NCBI RefSeq assembly: GCF_017591435.1
Contig: NC_059285.1
Span: 25,677,372 to 25,741,371, forward strand
Source of the DNA: Portunus trituberculatus
Taxonomy: Eukaryota > Arthropoda > Malacostraca > Decapoda > Portunidae
Reading direction: 5' to 3'
DNA length: 64,000 bases
Shown: one piece after another, positions 20,989 through 31,264 of the stretch
Layout of the letters: each line of letters begins with the position of its first letter
How positions within the stretch are numbered: the first letter of the stretch is position 1
Position numbers and translations under genes: made by a program
Notes under the pieces: model-generated
Databases searched by the model: none
What the model was told of the DNA's origin: nothing
The model's input: the letters and a program-made list of their open reading frames with translations, nothing else

Positions 20989-21971
20989 GGGGCTGAGGTG
21001 GTGTGTGGAGGAGGTGTTAAACGAGACTTTGTTGTGGTATATACTCCCCCCAAAACCAATTCATGGAATAGAGAGAAATATAAAAAGAAGATGGAGGACA
21101 CAAAAAGGTGGATAGAGTATTTGATGGAAACTAAAGAGAAACTGGTAATGATGGGAGATTTCAACAGCAAAGAGGTGAAATGGGAAGAGTGGACTGTGGA
21201 TGGTAGCAAAGTTTCATGGGGTGGAGAGCTGCTAAGAATGGCAATGGAAAACTCATTGACACAGTGGGGGGAGGAAAATACTAGATACAGAAATGAGGAT
21301 GAACCATCACGACTGGACTTGATTTTCATTAAATAGGCGGAGTTGATAGAAAACATGAAAGGTGGGTGTCCAATATGGAAGAGTGATCAAGTGATGATTG
21401 AGTGTGTATTGAGGGAAGGAAGAATGGAGAGAAGGAATGAACATCACAGAACAGGAAGATTCATCTACGGTAAAGCAGATTACATCAAATTAAAGAATTA
21501 TTTTGAGCAAGCGGACTGGAGTGTTTTTGAGGATGCATGTGGAATTGACGATAAATGGAGAGTTTGTGAACATTTACGAGGAAGGGGTCAATAAATATGT
21601 GCCAAGGATGAAGAAGAAACAAAAGAAGATCCAAGCATGGTTTAATAAACGCTGTGAGGAATCAAAGAGGAAGAGAGACAGCTCAGAAAAGGTGGATGAA
21701 GAGAAAAGGATCTTTAGTGTGGGATGAGTATAAAAAGGCAAGGAATGAGTACACAAGAATAAGGAGAGAAGAGGGCAGAAAGTATGAGAGGGACATTGTG
21801 GAAAAATGTAAGGAGGAGCCAAGATTATTCTATAGATTTGTTAATGGGAAATAAAAAAATAAGAAAAAAATAAGCAAGCTGAAAGTTGATGGAGAATTCA
21901 TTGAAGAGGAAAACTCATGGCTGAAGAGTTAAATAAGTGTTTCCAAAAAGTTTTTACCAATGAAAGAACCT
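20989..21971 (+). pseudogene. LINE L5, part 1: endonuclease end and linker
   Basis: A 5'-truncated ORF2 starting within the endonuclease. VVYTPPKTNSWNREKYKKK is followed by the DFN motif MMGDFNSKEVKWEEW, a DEPSRLDLIF block, and a terminal motif in which SDH reads SDQ. The linker before RT follows (KPRLFYRF-like RLFYRFVNGK). Stops at 21336, 21594 and 21727 break it. A TTAA insertion (pB3) cuts it at NERTF|NEPKIKL. This subfamily differs from L2 and L6 and is nearer to L12. Confidence 0.82.
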
Positions 21972-22140
21972 TTAACCCTTTCCTTCCGGCGCTTAAACTA
22001 TTTTCTCATTTGCTATGACGGCTAAAAATGGTAAACCTAGAAATTGTCAGAAAACTGTTTGAATACTAATAATTATTTTTGCTTTGTTATTCTGAATACA
22101 ATGATGTACTTTGTAGCTCTATGTGACCTCTGAAAGTTCA

Positions 22141-22274
22141 GTTTATGCCTTATCAAGGATTCTTCCTCCTCCCGCTTTGTGATCCGTCAACCAGAAACAG
22201 CCCGGAGAGCGATGACACCGCGCACACAGTCTCTCTCTCTCTCTCATCTTGGATGGGAAATTGTACACTTCCAA

Positions 22275-22360
<86 letters not shown>

Positions 22361-22398
22361 CATCCCTTTTCATATCAAGTTTCAGGCAAATAACATTA

Positions 22399-22437
<39 letters not shown>
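22141..22437. repeat. TC, GA and AC microsatellite block in pB3
   Basis: (TC)n lies at about 22229-22246, an 81-bp (GA)n at 22277-22357, and (TC)n(AC)n at 22399-22437. The preceding GGCAAATAACATTAT block recurs at 26615. LINE L6 starts at the end of the AC run. Confidence 0.92.
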
Positions 22438-22439
<2 letters not shown>

Positions 22440-22579
22440 CAAGACGCGGTAGAGGAAGGATGCAATATCGTCGCTCCCGAGAATCAGCTGATCTTCACTA
22501 CCTTTGTTTGGGTTTACAGTGGCCTGGGCAATAAGTGTGCACTCATTTTTTTTTTTCATGAATACAGTGTTAAATAATA

Positions 22580-23131
22580 ATGAGTGAGAAAGAGATTCCA
22601 TCTAAATGCAGGTATGTGACAAGCGAAAGAATGAAAGCTGATGATGACAATGTTGGTGAGGGAAAAAGAGAATTTGAAGGCTATGATACGGAGCAAACTT
22701 CACTATTTGATAGAGTCTTGACCATCGAACGTAAATTAGATAAATTGATAAAGGAGAGTATGGGAATGAAAGAAAATGAAGAACATGATAAAGAGCTCCA
22801 GAAATTGAAAGAAAGGATAAAAAGAGTGGAAGAAAACGAAACTAGGCTAAGAACCGAAAATGAAGAATTAAAAGTCCAAATAGCGAACTATAAGAAATTG
22901 ATGGAAGAAGGACTCGGTAAAGCCGAGAAAGAAAAAGAAAAGCTAAAAGATCTAGTTAACAAAGAAGAAGAAAGAGTACAAGACGTGATTAAAAAAGAAG
23001 TACAAGCATGGAGAATCCAAGATAAGAAAGACAAGGAATCATTTCAAGAAGTATTTCAAGAACAGTTAAAAGAAAGAGATGAAAATATGACAAGCAAAAT
23101 GATAGGAGTCCTCAAGAAAAAGAAAATTTAG
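22580..23131 (+). CDS. LINE L6 ORF1 N-terminal, coiled-coil protein
   Basis: A 183-residue open frame beginning MSEKEIPSKCRYVTSERMK. Residues about 45-165 are a long charged coiled coil (LTIERKLDKLIKES, ERIKRVEENETRLRTENEELKVQI, EKLKDLVNKEEERVQDVIKKEV), as in many LINE ORF1 proteins that trimerise on RNA. The frame ends at a stop near GVLKKKKI, and the C-terminal domain continues in another frame from about 23150, so the full ORF1 is probably longer by one lost base. The start is chosen because it is the first ATG after a stop-rich leader. Confidence 0.7.
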   Translation: MSEKEIPSKCRYVTSERMKADDDNVGEGKREFEGYDTEQTSLFDRVLTIERKLDKLIKESMGMKENEEHDKELQKLKERIKRVEENETRLRTENEELKVQIANYKKLMEEGLGKAEKEKEKLKDLVNKEEERVQDVIKKEVQAWRIQDKKDKESFQEVFQEQLKERDENMTSKMIGVLKKKKI

Positions 23132-23149
23132 TAAGAGAAATTGCAGAAA

Positions 23150-23418
23150 AAAGAAGAGTGTAATTATTTTTGGACTGAAAGAAAAAATGTTAAATATAGA
23201 CCAAGAAGGAAAAGACGAAATGAAATCAGTAAAAGACCTACTAAAAGATCTGAATGACGAGGATAGACAGAACTTAGAAGAGGAAGTAGAAGAAATCCAT
23301 AGAATGGGACCATATCAAGAGGGAACAGTGAGACCAATTAAGATATTACTAAAATCACAAGCAGCAGCAGAAGAAGTGATATATAAAAAACGAAACTCAG
23401 AGAAACAGACGGTTGCAA

Positions 23419-23420
<2 letters not shown>
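23150..23420 (+). pseudogene. LINE L6 ORF1 C-terminal domain
   Basis: [70 protein letters not shown]. The domain is collinear with 10641-10830 (L2) and 61030-61320 (L12). It is truncated by the (TA)n array after VAKDIYI-type codons. Confidence 0.75.

Positions 23421-23513
<93 letters not shown>
23421..23513. repeat. (TA)n microsatellite inside LINE L6 ORF1
   Basis: About 93 bp of TA repeat at the same codon as the array in L2 (10830-10909). Both are followed by AAAGAAAAAT, coding KKN/KKL. Confidence 0.95.
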
Positions 23514-23516
<3 letters not shown>

Positions 23517-23639
23517 AAAAATTGAAACGAGAGGAAAGGAAGAGACACAATGAACTGGTGGCAGAAGCAAGAGAAAAAATAATGAAAGGTCAGAGGAGGA
23601 GAAGAAGGCATTTTTGGAGAATTATAGGAGACAGGATAA

Positions 23640-24487
23640 GGAAATGGTATATAAAAGAGAAAGAAGAGAAAAGAATGGAGCAAGTTTAACTAAAATGATA
23701 AGAACAAGAGATTAAAAATGATGTATACAAACATAGATGGGATTTTATCTAGTAAATTAGAATTAAGAGATTACATAAAGAAAGAAGAACCAGATATTGT
23801 ATGCCTGGTGGAAACAAAGTTAAATGAGGCAATAAAATAGACATAGATAAAAGGTATAATATATGGAGGAGAGACAGAGTGGGTAAAGGAGGAGGAGGAG
23901 TCATGATGATGTTAAGGAAGGAGATAGTGGTAAATCAAGTGGAGTTTGGGAAGGAAAATCAGAAATACTGTATGTTAAGATGCATATTAACAAAAGGAGT
24001 TAACAATCATTGGAACATATGTGCCACCAAAACAAACTCATGGACTAACCAAGAATATAGAGACATGATAGATGACACAATAAGGAGTCTTACAAGAATC
24101 ATTAAGGAAAGGAGAAAAGTGATATTGGTAGGAGATTTCAACTGTAAGGAGGTAGACTGGGAAAATTATGAAAGTGGTATGGGGGAAGATGCCTGGGGAG
24201 ATAGATTCCTGAACCTAATGATAGATAATTTGATGGTCCAAAGAGTAAAGGAAAACACAAGATTCAGAGGAAACGATGAGCCGGCAAGATTAGACCTAGT
24301 TTTTACAAGGGATATACCAATTAACGATGATATAAGATACAAGTGCCCATTGGGAAAGAGTGACCATGTAATATTAGAAATGGATATAGAAGAAGGAAAG
24401 GAAGATAGAGATGAATCATACAAAGGAGACCGATTAAATTACAGAAAGGCTGATATTGAGAATCTCAAGAACTATTTTAAAACGTAA
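23640..24487 (+). pseudogene. LINE L6 ORF2 endonuclease
   Basis: An APE-type endonuclease. NIDGILSSKLELRDYIKKEEPDIVCLVETKL lies in the first broken frames. From 23879 a 202-residue frame contains GGGGVMMML, WTNQEYRDMIDDTIRSL, the catalytic VGDFNCKEVDWENYESG, RFRGNDEPARLDLVFTRD, and CPLGKSDHVILEMDI with the catalytic SDH. The domain nicks DNA at the integration site. Two shifts lie near 23700 and 23850. Confidence 0.83.
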
Positions 24488-24498
24488 ACTGGGAGGAG

Positions 24499-26525
24499 AT
24501 GGAAAACTCATTAACGGTTCAAGAGAAATATAACTTATTTTTGGAAATATACAAAACTGGGGTCAGGGAATATGTTCCGAAATATAGACCTAAAGAAGAA
24601 GGAAAGAAAGATTGGTTTAATGCAAGATGTGCTAGGGCAAAGGAGAAACGAGATGGAGCATGGAAAAGGTGGAGAAGAAACAGAAATCCAGAAAATAAGG
24701 AAAACTTCAAAACAGCAAGAAATGAATATGCTAAGGTGAGAAAGGAAGAAGAAAAGAACTATGAAAAGGACATTGTCGAAAAATGTAAGGAACAACCAAA
24801 ATTGTTCTACAGATTCATAAATGGAAAAATAAGACAAAAAGAAACAATAGAAAGGTTAAAAGGAGAAAACGGAATGGTGGAAGACCCAAAAGTATGGCAG
24901 AACTGTTAAATAGTAAATTTCATGAGGTCTTTACTAAGGAATCCAAATTTGAAAGACCACAGGGTAATAGAGAGACTGTCTATATGAAAGAGATTAAAGT
25001 AACCAAGCTTGAAATAAAAAGTTGATGACGGAATTGGATGAGGAAAAGGCAATGGGACTGGATGAAGTCTCAGGCAGAATACTGAAAGAATGTAGGGAAG
25101 AACTAGCAAGTCCAATATACAACATCATAAAATGCTCAATAGAAAATGGAACAGTGCCAGTGGAGTGGAAAAGAGCTGAGGTGGTTCCCATATATAAGAG
25201 CGGAAGGAAGGAAGAACCTTTAAATTACAGACCGGTATCACTAACTAGTGTAATATGCAAGATGTGTGAAAAAGTAATAAAGAAGCAATGGATCGAGTTT
25301 CTTGAAGACAACAAAATATTATCAAATAGCCAATTTGGTTTTAGAAAAGGTCGGTCATGTGTGACAAATTTATTGAGTTTCTACTCTAGAATAGTTGATA
25401 AAGTACAAGAGAGAGAGGATGGGTTGACTGTATTTATTTAGATCTAAAAAGGCTTTTGATAAAGTGCCACATGAAAGATTACTATGGAAGTTAGAGGAGA
25501 AGGGTGGCTTAAAAGGAAGCACATTGAGATGGATGAAGAATTACTTAAGGGGAGAGAAATAAGGACGATAGTTAAAGATATGAAGTCCAAGTGGAGAACA
25601 GTAGACAGCGGAGTGCCACAGGGTCAGTATTGGCACCAATACTTTTTCTCGTATATATAAATGACATGCCAGAGGAGTGAACAGCTACATAAATCTGTTT
25701 GCGGACGATGCGAAACTGTGCAGAGTCATTAAACAAAAGAGGATTGTGAAATACTACAGGAAGACTTAAACAAGATCTGGAAATGGAGCAAAAAATGGGA
25801 GATGGAATTCAATGTGGACAAAAGCCATGTAATGGAAATGGGAAAAAGTGAAAGACGACCAGTGGGAATCTATAAGATGGGAGATGGAGTAGAACTAGAA
25901 AAGTAAAAAAGGAAAAAGACTTGGGAGTGACAATGGAAGAAAATAATCAACCGGTAAGCCATATTGATAGAATTTTCAGAGAGACGTATAATTTGTCAAG
26001 GAATATTGGAGTAGCATTTCACTATATGGACAAGGAAATGATGAAGAAATTAATAAGTACTAAAATAAGACCTAGATTGGAATATGCAGGAGTTGTGTGG
26101 ACTCCCCATAAAAAGAAACACATAAGAAAATTAGAGAGACTACAAAAAATGGCTACAAGAATAATTCCAGAATTTAAAGGGATGGCATATGAGGAGAGAC
26201 TAAAGGCAATGGATCTACCAACCTTGGAGCAAAGAAGAAAGAGAGGGGATCTGATACAAGTTTATAAATTGATTAATGGAATGGATGAAGTGGATAATGA
26301 GAAGCTGATCCTGAGAGAAGAATATGACTTTAGAAGCACAAGATCGCATAGTAAGAAACTAAGGAAGGGACGATGTCTGAGAGATGTTAAAAAATTTAGT
26401 TTCCTGCAAAGATGTGTTGAGACTTGGAACAGTTTGAGTGAGGAAGTGGTGTCAGCAAAGAGTGTGCATAGTTTTAAAGAAAAATTGGATAAGTGTAGAT
26501 ATGGAGACGGGACCACACGAGCATA
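24499..26525 (+). pseudogene. LINE L6 ORF2 reverse transcriptase
   Basis: The linker contains GKKDWFNARCARAKEKRDGAWKRW and YRFINGKIRQKETIERL. RT has VSGRILKECREELASPIY, VEWKRAEVVPIYKSG, LNYRPVSLTSVICKMCE, SQFGFRKGRSCVTNLLSFYSR, KKAFDKVPHERLL, VPQGQYWHQ (shifted), LFADDAKLC, and VMEMGKSERRPVG. The C-terminal 201-residue frame (25921-26526) contains IFRETYNLSRNIGVAFHYMD, IRPRLEYAGVVWTPHKKKHIRKLERLQKMATRIIPEF and ends RYGDGTTRA. Breaks lie at about 24907, 25441, 25560, 25680 and 25905. Confidence 0.87.
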
Positions 26526-26570
26526 AAGCCCAGGCCCTGTAAAACTACAACTAGGTAAATACACACACAC

Positions 26571-26725
26571 GCACACGTAATGGGCAAGACTGGCTGGGTG
26601 ACCAGCAGGCGACCGAGGCAAATAACATTATATCTCTCTCTCTCTCACACACACAAACACACACGCACACGCACACGTAATGGGGAAGACTGGCTGGGTG
26701 ACCAGCAGACGACCGAGATGAATTA
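26571..26725 (+). repeat. Two SINE 3' ends in a duplicated block
   Basis: Two copies of the SINE 3' end (GTAATGGGGAAGACTGG and TGACCAGCAGRCGACCGA) lie at 26577-26613 and 26679-26717. They are separated by GGCAAATAACATTATATCTC, (TC)n and (AC)n. That spacer repeats the sequence just upstream of L6 at 22383-22437, so the block is a local duplication around the LINE insertion site. Confidence 0.7.
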
Positions 26726-26756
26726 CACACGCTTTCATGCGCCAACCTGTTAGTTG

Positions 26757-26784
26757 ATCTCTCTCTCTCTCTCTCTCTCTCTCT
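26757..26784. repeat. (TC)n microsatellite
   Basis: A pure TC repeat within the right part of pB3. Confidence 0.9.
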
Positions 26785-26797
26785 GACAAGTTACCTT

Positions 26798-26986
26798 CTA
26801 CCATTTTATTATAAAATCGAAGATAATGAAAAAATCAACATGAAAGAATGATAGGTAATATTTTTTTTCACTTTCCGAGTCCTCACTAATGACTTCGCTT
26901 TCTTCAGTTTCTTCTTCTAAATATTCACTGTCACTGTCTTCAAACTCAGAAGCACTGCTAAATACATATGTTCTGTCCTGCTCCAT
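26798..26986 (-). pseudogene. piggyBac-like transposase N-terminal remnant (pB3)
   Basis: A 62-residue minus-strand frame beginning MEQDRTYVFSSASEFEDSD and continuing as a Glu/Ser/Asp-rich stretch, then hydrophobic codons from A/T-rich sequence after about residue 42. The acidic N-terminus and its position inside a TTAA/CCC element parallel 1640-2002 in pB1. The catalytic core is absent. Confidence 0.5.
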
Positions 26987-27303
26987 GTTATGATCTGAGA
27001 TCCTTCGCTCTTATCAGGATGTCTCTTCGCACTTATCATGGTGCTTTCCACCCGGCGGGTCGCTGGGGTTGCCAAGTGTCGCCCGGAAAAAAGGAAAATA
27101 GCTTAGTTACCGCTAAATTTCCAGAGCTATAGTGACAACACTACATGTGGAAACATGCCAGACACTTCCACTCACCATCTGACTTGAGAAACCGCGCTTG
27201 GAGCTCAAAATTGAGGCCCGAAAATTCTTGATTACGGGTATGATCGCCGTCGCTATGGACGCATTGATGCAATCGTATATATATGATTGCCGGAAGGAAA
27301 GGG
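26987..27303. other. Right end of pB3
   Basis: Non-coding. The subterminal part has CGTATATATATGATTG and the terminal inverted repeat GCCGGAAGGAAAGGG before TTAA. No gene is seen. Confidence 0.6.
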
Positions 27304-27307
27304 TTAA

Positions 27308-28232
27308 TGAACCAAAGATCAAACTGACAGAAGAAGAAAGCCTGGATGTAATTGAAGTGTTGGAGGACGAAGTGTGTGAAATGCTGGAAAGATTAGATGT
27401 AAGGAAAGCACAAAGGCCTGATGGAGTATCAAATTGGGTGTTGAGGGAATGTAAGGATCAACTGGCAATAAAGATTTATGGCCTCATATCAAAATTTCTG
27501 CTGCAAGGGCAGATGCCAAAGGACTGGAAAAAAGCAGATATAGTACCCATATTTAAGAGTGGAAACAAGGAAAATCCGTCAAACTATAGGCCGGTGTCAT
27601 TAACAAATGTTGTGGTTAAACTGTGTGAGTAGGTAATAAAGAAAAGATGGAATTATTATCTAGAAAGGAAGAAAATATTGACTAATGGGCAGTTTGGATT
27701 TCGGAAAGGCAGATCATGTGCAACAAATTTATTGTGCTTTTACTCTCGGGTCATAGATGTGGTACATGAAAGGGTAGGATGGGTGAATGGAATTTATCTA
27801 GACTTGAAGAAAGCATTTGATAAGAGTCCCTCATAAGAGATTGATCTGGAAAGTTGAGAGAACATGGCGGGCTGAGGGGTAGGCTTTTGGAATGGATCAG
27901 TGATTTCCTGACTGGAAGAGAGATGAGAACAGTAATAAGAGATAGGAAATCAGCTTGGAGGGAAGTGACTAGTTGAGTACCTCAGGGGTCAGTTTTGGGA
28001 CCGTTACTGTTTGCTGTTTACATAAATGATATGACGAAAGGAGTGAATAGCTATATGAGTTTGTTTGCGGATGATGCCAAATTAATGAGGAAAATAACTA
28101 AGAAAGACAACTGTGAGGCATTGCAGAGGGACTTAGGCAAGATCTGGGAGTGGAGCAGAGAGTGGCAAATGGAATTTAATATCAAGAAGTGTGGAGTGAT
28201 GAATTTTAGTAAGAGCAGTATGAGACAAGTGT
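27308..28232 (+). pseudogene. LINE L5, part 2: reverse transcriptase
   Basis: L5 resumes in the frame left at 21971 with NEPKIKLTEEESLDVIEVLEDEVCEML. RT follows: VRKAQRPDGVSNWVLREC, MPKDWKKADIVPIFKSGNKENPSNYRPVSLTNVVVKLCE (stop at 27630), GQFGFRKGRSCATNLLCFYSRVIDVV, YLDLKKAFDK, VPQGSVLGPLLFAVYINDMTKGVNSYMSLFADDAKLM with FADD present, and EMEFNIKKCGVMNFSKSS. It is cut at RQVY by the 5' LTR of Gmr1-B. Confidence 0.86.
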
Positions 28233-28236
28233 ACAG

Positions 28237-29774
28237 TGTGAGGGGCACCGCATTATTTCCCCTTTATTTATTTATATTATATGCGTAGCCTATGGCCACC
28301 CAGCACGGGCCCCTCGGGCTGTTCTGTTGAGCAGACAACCCGCCTCCCTCTCTCCACCATCTTGTTGTGCCTGCGAGCATCGCCTCAGTACCAGGGTAGT
28401 CTTCATCTGAGGTGGACGCGAGCTCTCGTGGTCTGGCACAGGGTAGGGAGATTCGTGTTGCTGGGCTTCTCTTGGTGCTCACTAGTCATTGGTCTGGGAG
28501 TTGTGCCCTGCCTTGAGTAGCTGGCTTGTTACTAGGTAGACCGTGGCTGTGTAGGACAGCGGGCTTGTTGTCCTAAGGACAGTGTGGCCGGTTGGGGCTG
28601 CATTTCCTGTTTGCGGAGGGACGCGTTATTGTTTCGTCTCGTTGTTGCTGTTGGTGGCTGTAGTCACCAGTGTGTTTTGGTGGGCGGCTGTGTGCCCCCA
28701 TCATCTGTTGTGTAGTATCAGTAGTATACTGTTTATAGTACCGGCCAGTCTTCAGCGGAGTTAACAAGTACGCTCTGGGCACGGTGTAGAGACGTGTTTG
28801 CTGGGCTGTGTGTTAATAGGTACTCATTAGTCATCGGTCTGGGAGTTGTGCCATCCGTTGAGTAGCTGGCTTGCTACTGGTTAGACTGGGGCTGTAGAAC
28901 AGCGGGTTGTTGTTCTGAGAGAAGTGTAGTTGGTTTGGCTGCATTTTCTCGTGCGTTCGTCCACTCAGGTATGGCGACGCAGAGGGACGCATTGGTGTCA
29001 CGTCCCGTTGTTGCTGTTGGTTGCGGTGGTCACCAATGTGTTTGGTGGGCGGCTGTGTGCCTCCATCATCTTTTGTATAGCTTCAGTAGTATGCTGTATT
29101 GTAGTAGTTGTAGCCACACACGCTATTGAAAGCTGAGAGGCTTCGTACTGTAGGCCAGTTGTGCGTAGATCTCGTCCATCAGACTTGTCTGACGAGTATC
29201 TGGACTCTGTGTATGGCTGTTGTCACCCGTAGGTGGTGTCTGGGCTTGTGTGTACACCACCAGATGTGCTGTACACGTCATATATTGTAGTAGTCGTAGG
29301 CTAGGGGTGTCAGTCTGACAGGTGTTAGGAAGCACTTGTCGTAGTAAGATAGTATAGTAATATACTGCGCGTGTTGTCCCAGTCTGTGATTTATCACAGT
29401 CTGTGGGCAAGGCATGTGGAGAGGCATTAATACTTCATAGAGAAGTGGGTGGCATTGTCCTTGTGGGCGGTTTCTCTAGGGGGTATTAAGGCCTCGCCCT
29501 GTTACACATAACATCTACCATTTATAAATTCTACTTGGTTGGGTACAGGAGGAGAAGGAGTTGCTAAGGAGATTCCCTTACAATGGGGGAAGTTATACAC
29601 TGTTGGCGACCTTGAAAGAACCTGAGTGTTACGGCGGCTGTGAGTTATGGTAGTGGGGACTCTGTGGAGTGTTATATTCCCCACTAACTGTACCGTAACA
29701 AAGCTGGCGATTTTGCCAGGATAACACTCTAGTGAGCTGTAGCAGTTAACCGCAGCTGTGGCGTGACCGTAACA
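28237..29774 (+). repeat. 5' LTR of Gmr1-B with internal tandem duplication
   Basis: It starts TGTGAGGGGCACC and ends CCGTAACA. It contains a diverged tandem duplication of about 345 bp (first copy from about 28486, second from about 28831), both with TCATYGGTCTGGGAGTTGTG. Near the 3' end TGGCGA occurs at 29604 and 29705, resembling the true PBS at 29780. Compared with the 3' LTR it has a deletion of about 25 bp near 28617. Confidence 0.88.
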
Positions 29775-29779
29775 TAAAG

Positions 29780-29796
29780 TGGCGACCTCGCCAGGA
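29780..29796 (+). other. Primer-binding site of Gmr1-B
   Basis: TGGCGACCTCGCCAGGA starts 5 nt after the 5' LTR. The TGG start fits pairing with a tRNA CCA end. I do not assign the tRNA with confidence. Confidence 0.65.
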
Positions 29797-29890
29797 TTAA
29801 ACCAAGTGCTTTATAGTGTGTAGTGTATTGTGTTGGGTATTATTACTTATATTATTTTATTTTTTGTGAGAACGAGTCCCTGTGAGCACC

Positions 29891-31262
29891 ATGGAGGGAG
29901 TTACTGGCCTTTTTACCTCACCAGTGGAGGGTGAGGATGCGAGTGTGAGCCGGCGAGAGACTCACCACGGTGACTCACCACATGGGTATGATGAGTCGTT
30001 GGCCGCACGTGGGGTCAGTGGAGACGCACGTATGTCTCATGATAACGGACGTGGCGGTCCCAGAGAAGGTGACGTGGGATATATTAGCCCTGGCAGAAGT
30101 ATCGGAAGCAGGGGAAGCTCCCGACGATCTAGTCCAGCAAGCAGGATTGCTGATAGTGTCCAGTCAGCTGCCAGACTGGAGGAACTGCAATTGAAGCTGG
30201 AAATGAGGAAAATGGAGATAGAAGCAGGAGAGGCAAGAGTTCAAGAGATTAGCTGCGGAAGAGAGATGAGAGTCAAACAGACTAGCTGCGGAGGAGAAAC
30301 GGGAAATTCAGAGACTAGCAGCAGAGAAGGAGGCTAGAGAGATGGAGATGATGAGATTGGAGATGGAGAGAGAAAGGGCAGATAAAGATAGAGAGTTGGA
30401 GTGGGAGAGAACTCGCCATGCAATAAGTACGCCTGGAGTTGTTGGTAGTGTAGGAGAAGGAGAACAGAGTGTAGAGCGTACTTTAGTTCAAAGTCTCCAG
30501 CTAATCCCTGAGTTTGATGAGGCTAAAGTGGCTGAATGGTTTGTTTGCTTCGAGAGGAAAGCCAAGGAGTTTGCTTGGTCTCGAGAGAGATGGGTAGGCT
30601 TGGTTGCAAATAAACTCAACGGAAAAGCCTTGGAAGTTTATGATAAAATGTCAGCTGATGATCTGGATGATTATGAGGAGTTTAAGGCTGACATTTTGCG
30701 GGCATATGAGCTGCGACCAGAAGCCTATCACTTGCAATTCAGAGGAAAGAGGAAGCGAGCAAGTGACTCCTACCTCGAGTGTGCTCGTTCACTGGAGCAA
30801 GTGTTTGAGAGGTGGATTGCAAGTGAGGGTGTTGACTCTCTCTAGGCTCTGAAGGAGTTAGTAGTTATAGAGCAGTTCATCAACATTGCTGATAAGGAGC
30901 TGGTACCTCTGTTGAGGGAGAAGAGGTTTAGGACTTTGAAGGAGGCTGCTACATGGGCTGATGATTATGTGTTGGCCCACCGTCCTGTGCAGCAGCCTGG
31001 GAGTTGGAGTCGTAAGGAAGGTGGTCCTAAGGGAGGCCCAGGGAGTGGTGGCAGTTCTTCCTCGGGCTCACCGGGCTATTTTAGGTGAAATACTGGATTC
31101 GGCAGTAAGATGGGTTTGGGAAAGCCCCAGGCCCCCACCCCTCCTTCTTCTGCGAAGGATGGGACGGTGGGGAAGGCGGCCCTAGAACTCCCAAGTATGA
31201 TTACCAGCCTACGTGATATCACTGCCGCGGAAAAGGGCATTTTAAGTTCAATTGCCCAAAGT
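29891..31262 (+). pseudogene. Gag (Gmr1-B)
   Basis: It begins at ATG 29891 (MEGVTGLFTSPVEGE); a Ser/Gly-rich segment leads to a coiled coil (ARLEELQLKLEMRKMEIEAGE). A shift near 30330 leads to EMMRLEMERERADKDRELEWERTRHA, then the capsid-like part (LQLIPEFDEAKVAEWFVCFERKAKEF, WVGLVANKLNGKALEVYDKM). A stop at 30845 is followed in frame by ALKELVVIEQFI. A zinc knuckle is readable at 31220-31260 (YHCRGKGHFKFNC) with the first Cys turned into a TGA stop. Gag would form the particle; this copy is broken in at least three places. Confidence 0.8.
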
Positions 31263-31264
31263 TA

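Larger units (their letters stand above)
22438..26570 (+). mobile_element. LINE L6, nearly full-length copy (CR1/L2-like)
   Basis: The most complete LINE in the window, about 4.1 kb. It has a 5' UTR of about 140 bp, ORF1 with coiled coil, the ORF1 C-terminal domain with a (TA)n expansion, ORF2 endonuclease and RT, and the tail CAACTAGGTAAATACACACAC. It starts in an (AC)n run and ends in (AC)n. Several single-base shifts (about 23130, 23700, 24485, 24907, 25441 and 25905) prevent expression of complete proteins. It is nested in pB3 and so is younger than that element. Confidence 0.85.
21972..27307 (-). mobile_element. piggyBac-like element pB3 carrying a nested LINE
   Basis: The element is 21976-27303 between TTAA copies at 21972-21975 and 27304-27307. 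Its 15-bp ends are perfect inverted repeats, CCCTTTCCTTCCGGC. Removal restores the L5 frame (ERTF|NEPK). Its own sequence is about 0.5 kb on the left and 0.7 kb on the right, with GA/TC and AC microsatellites; the rest is LINE L6 and SINE pieces inserted later. A minus-strand acidic ORF at 26798-26986 looks like a transposase start, and no catalytic domain is present. Confidence 0.85.

Noticed and set aside
18777..21971. L3, L4 and L5 as one LINE broken by rearrangement
   Set aside because: L3 and L4 each have their own complete tail, all three overlap in RT or endonuclease content, and L3, L4 and L5 belong to different subfamilies.
22143..22601. Frames rich in Ser-Leu, Arg-Glu or Val-Cys repeats (also 18537-18922, 50642-51031, 54066-54278)
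   Set aside because: Products of (GA)n, (TC)n and (AC)n arrays; not genes.
28573..29136. Short open frames in the Gmr1-B LTRs (also 34378-35136)
   Set aside because: They lie within non-coding LTR sequence, recur because the LTR is duplicated internally, and match no known domain.
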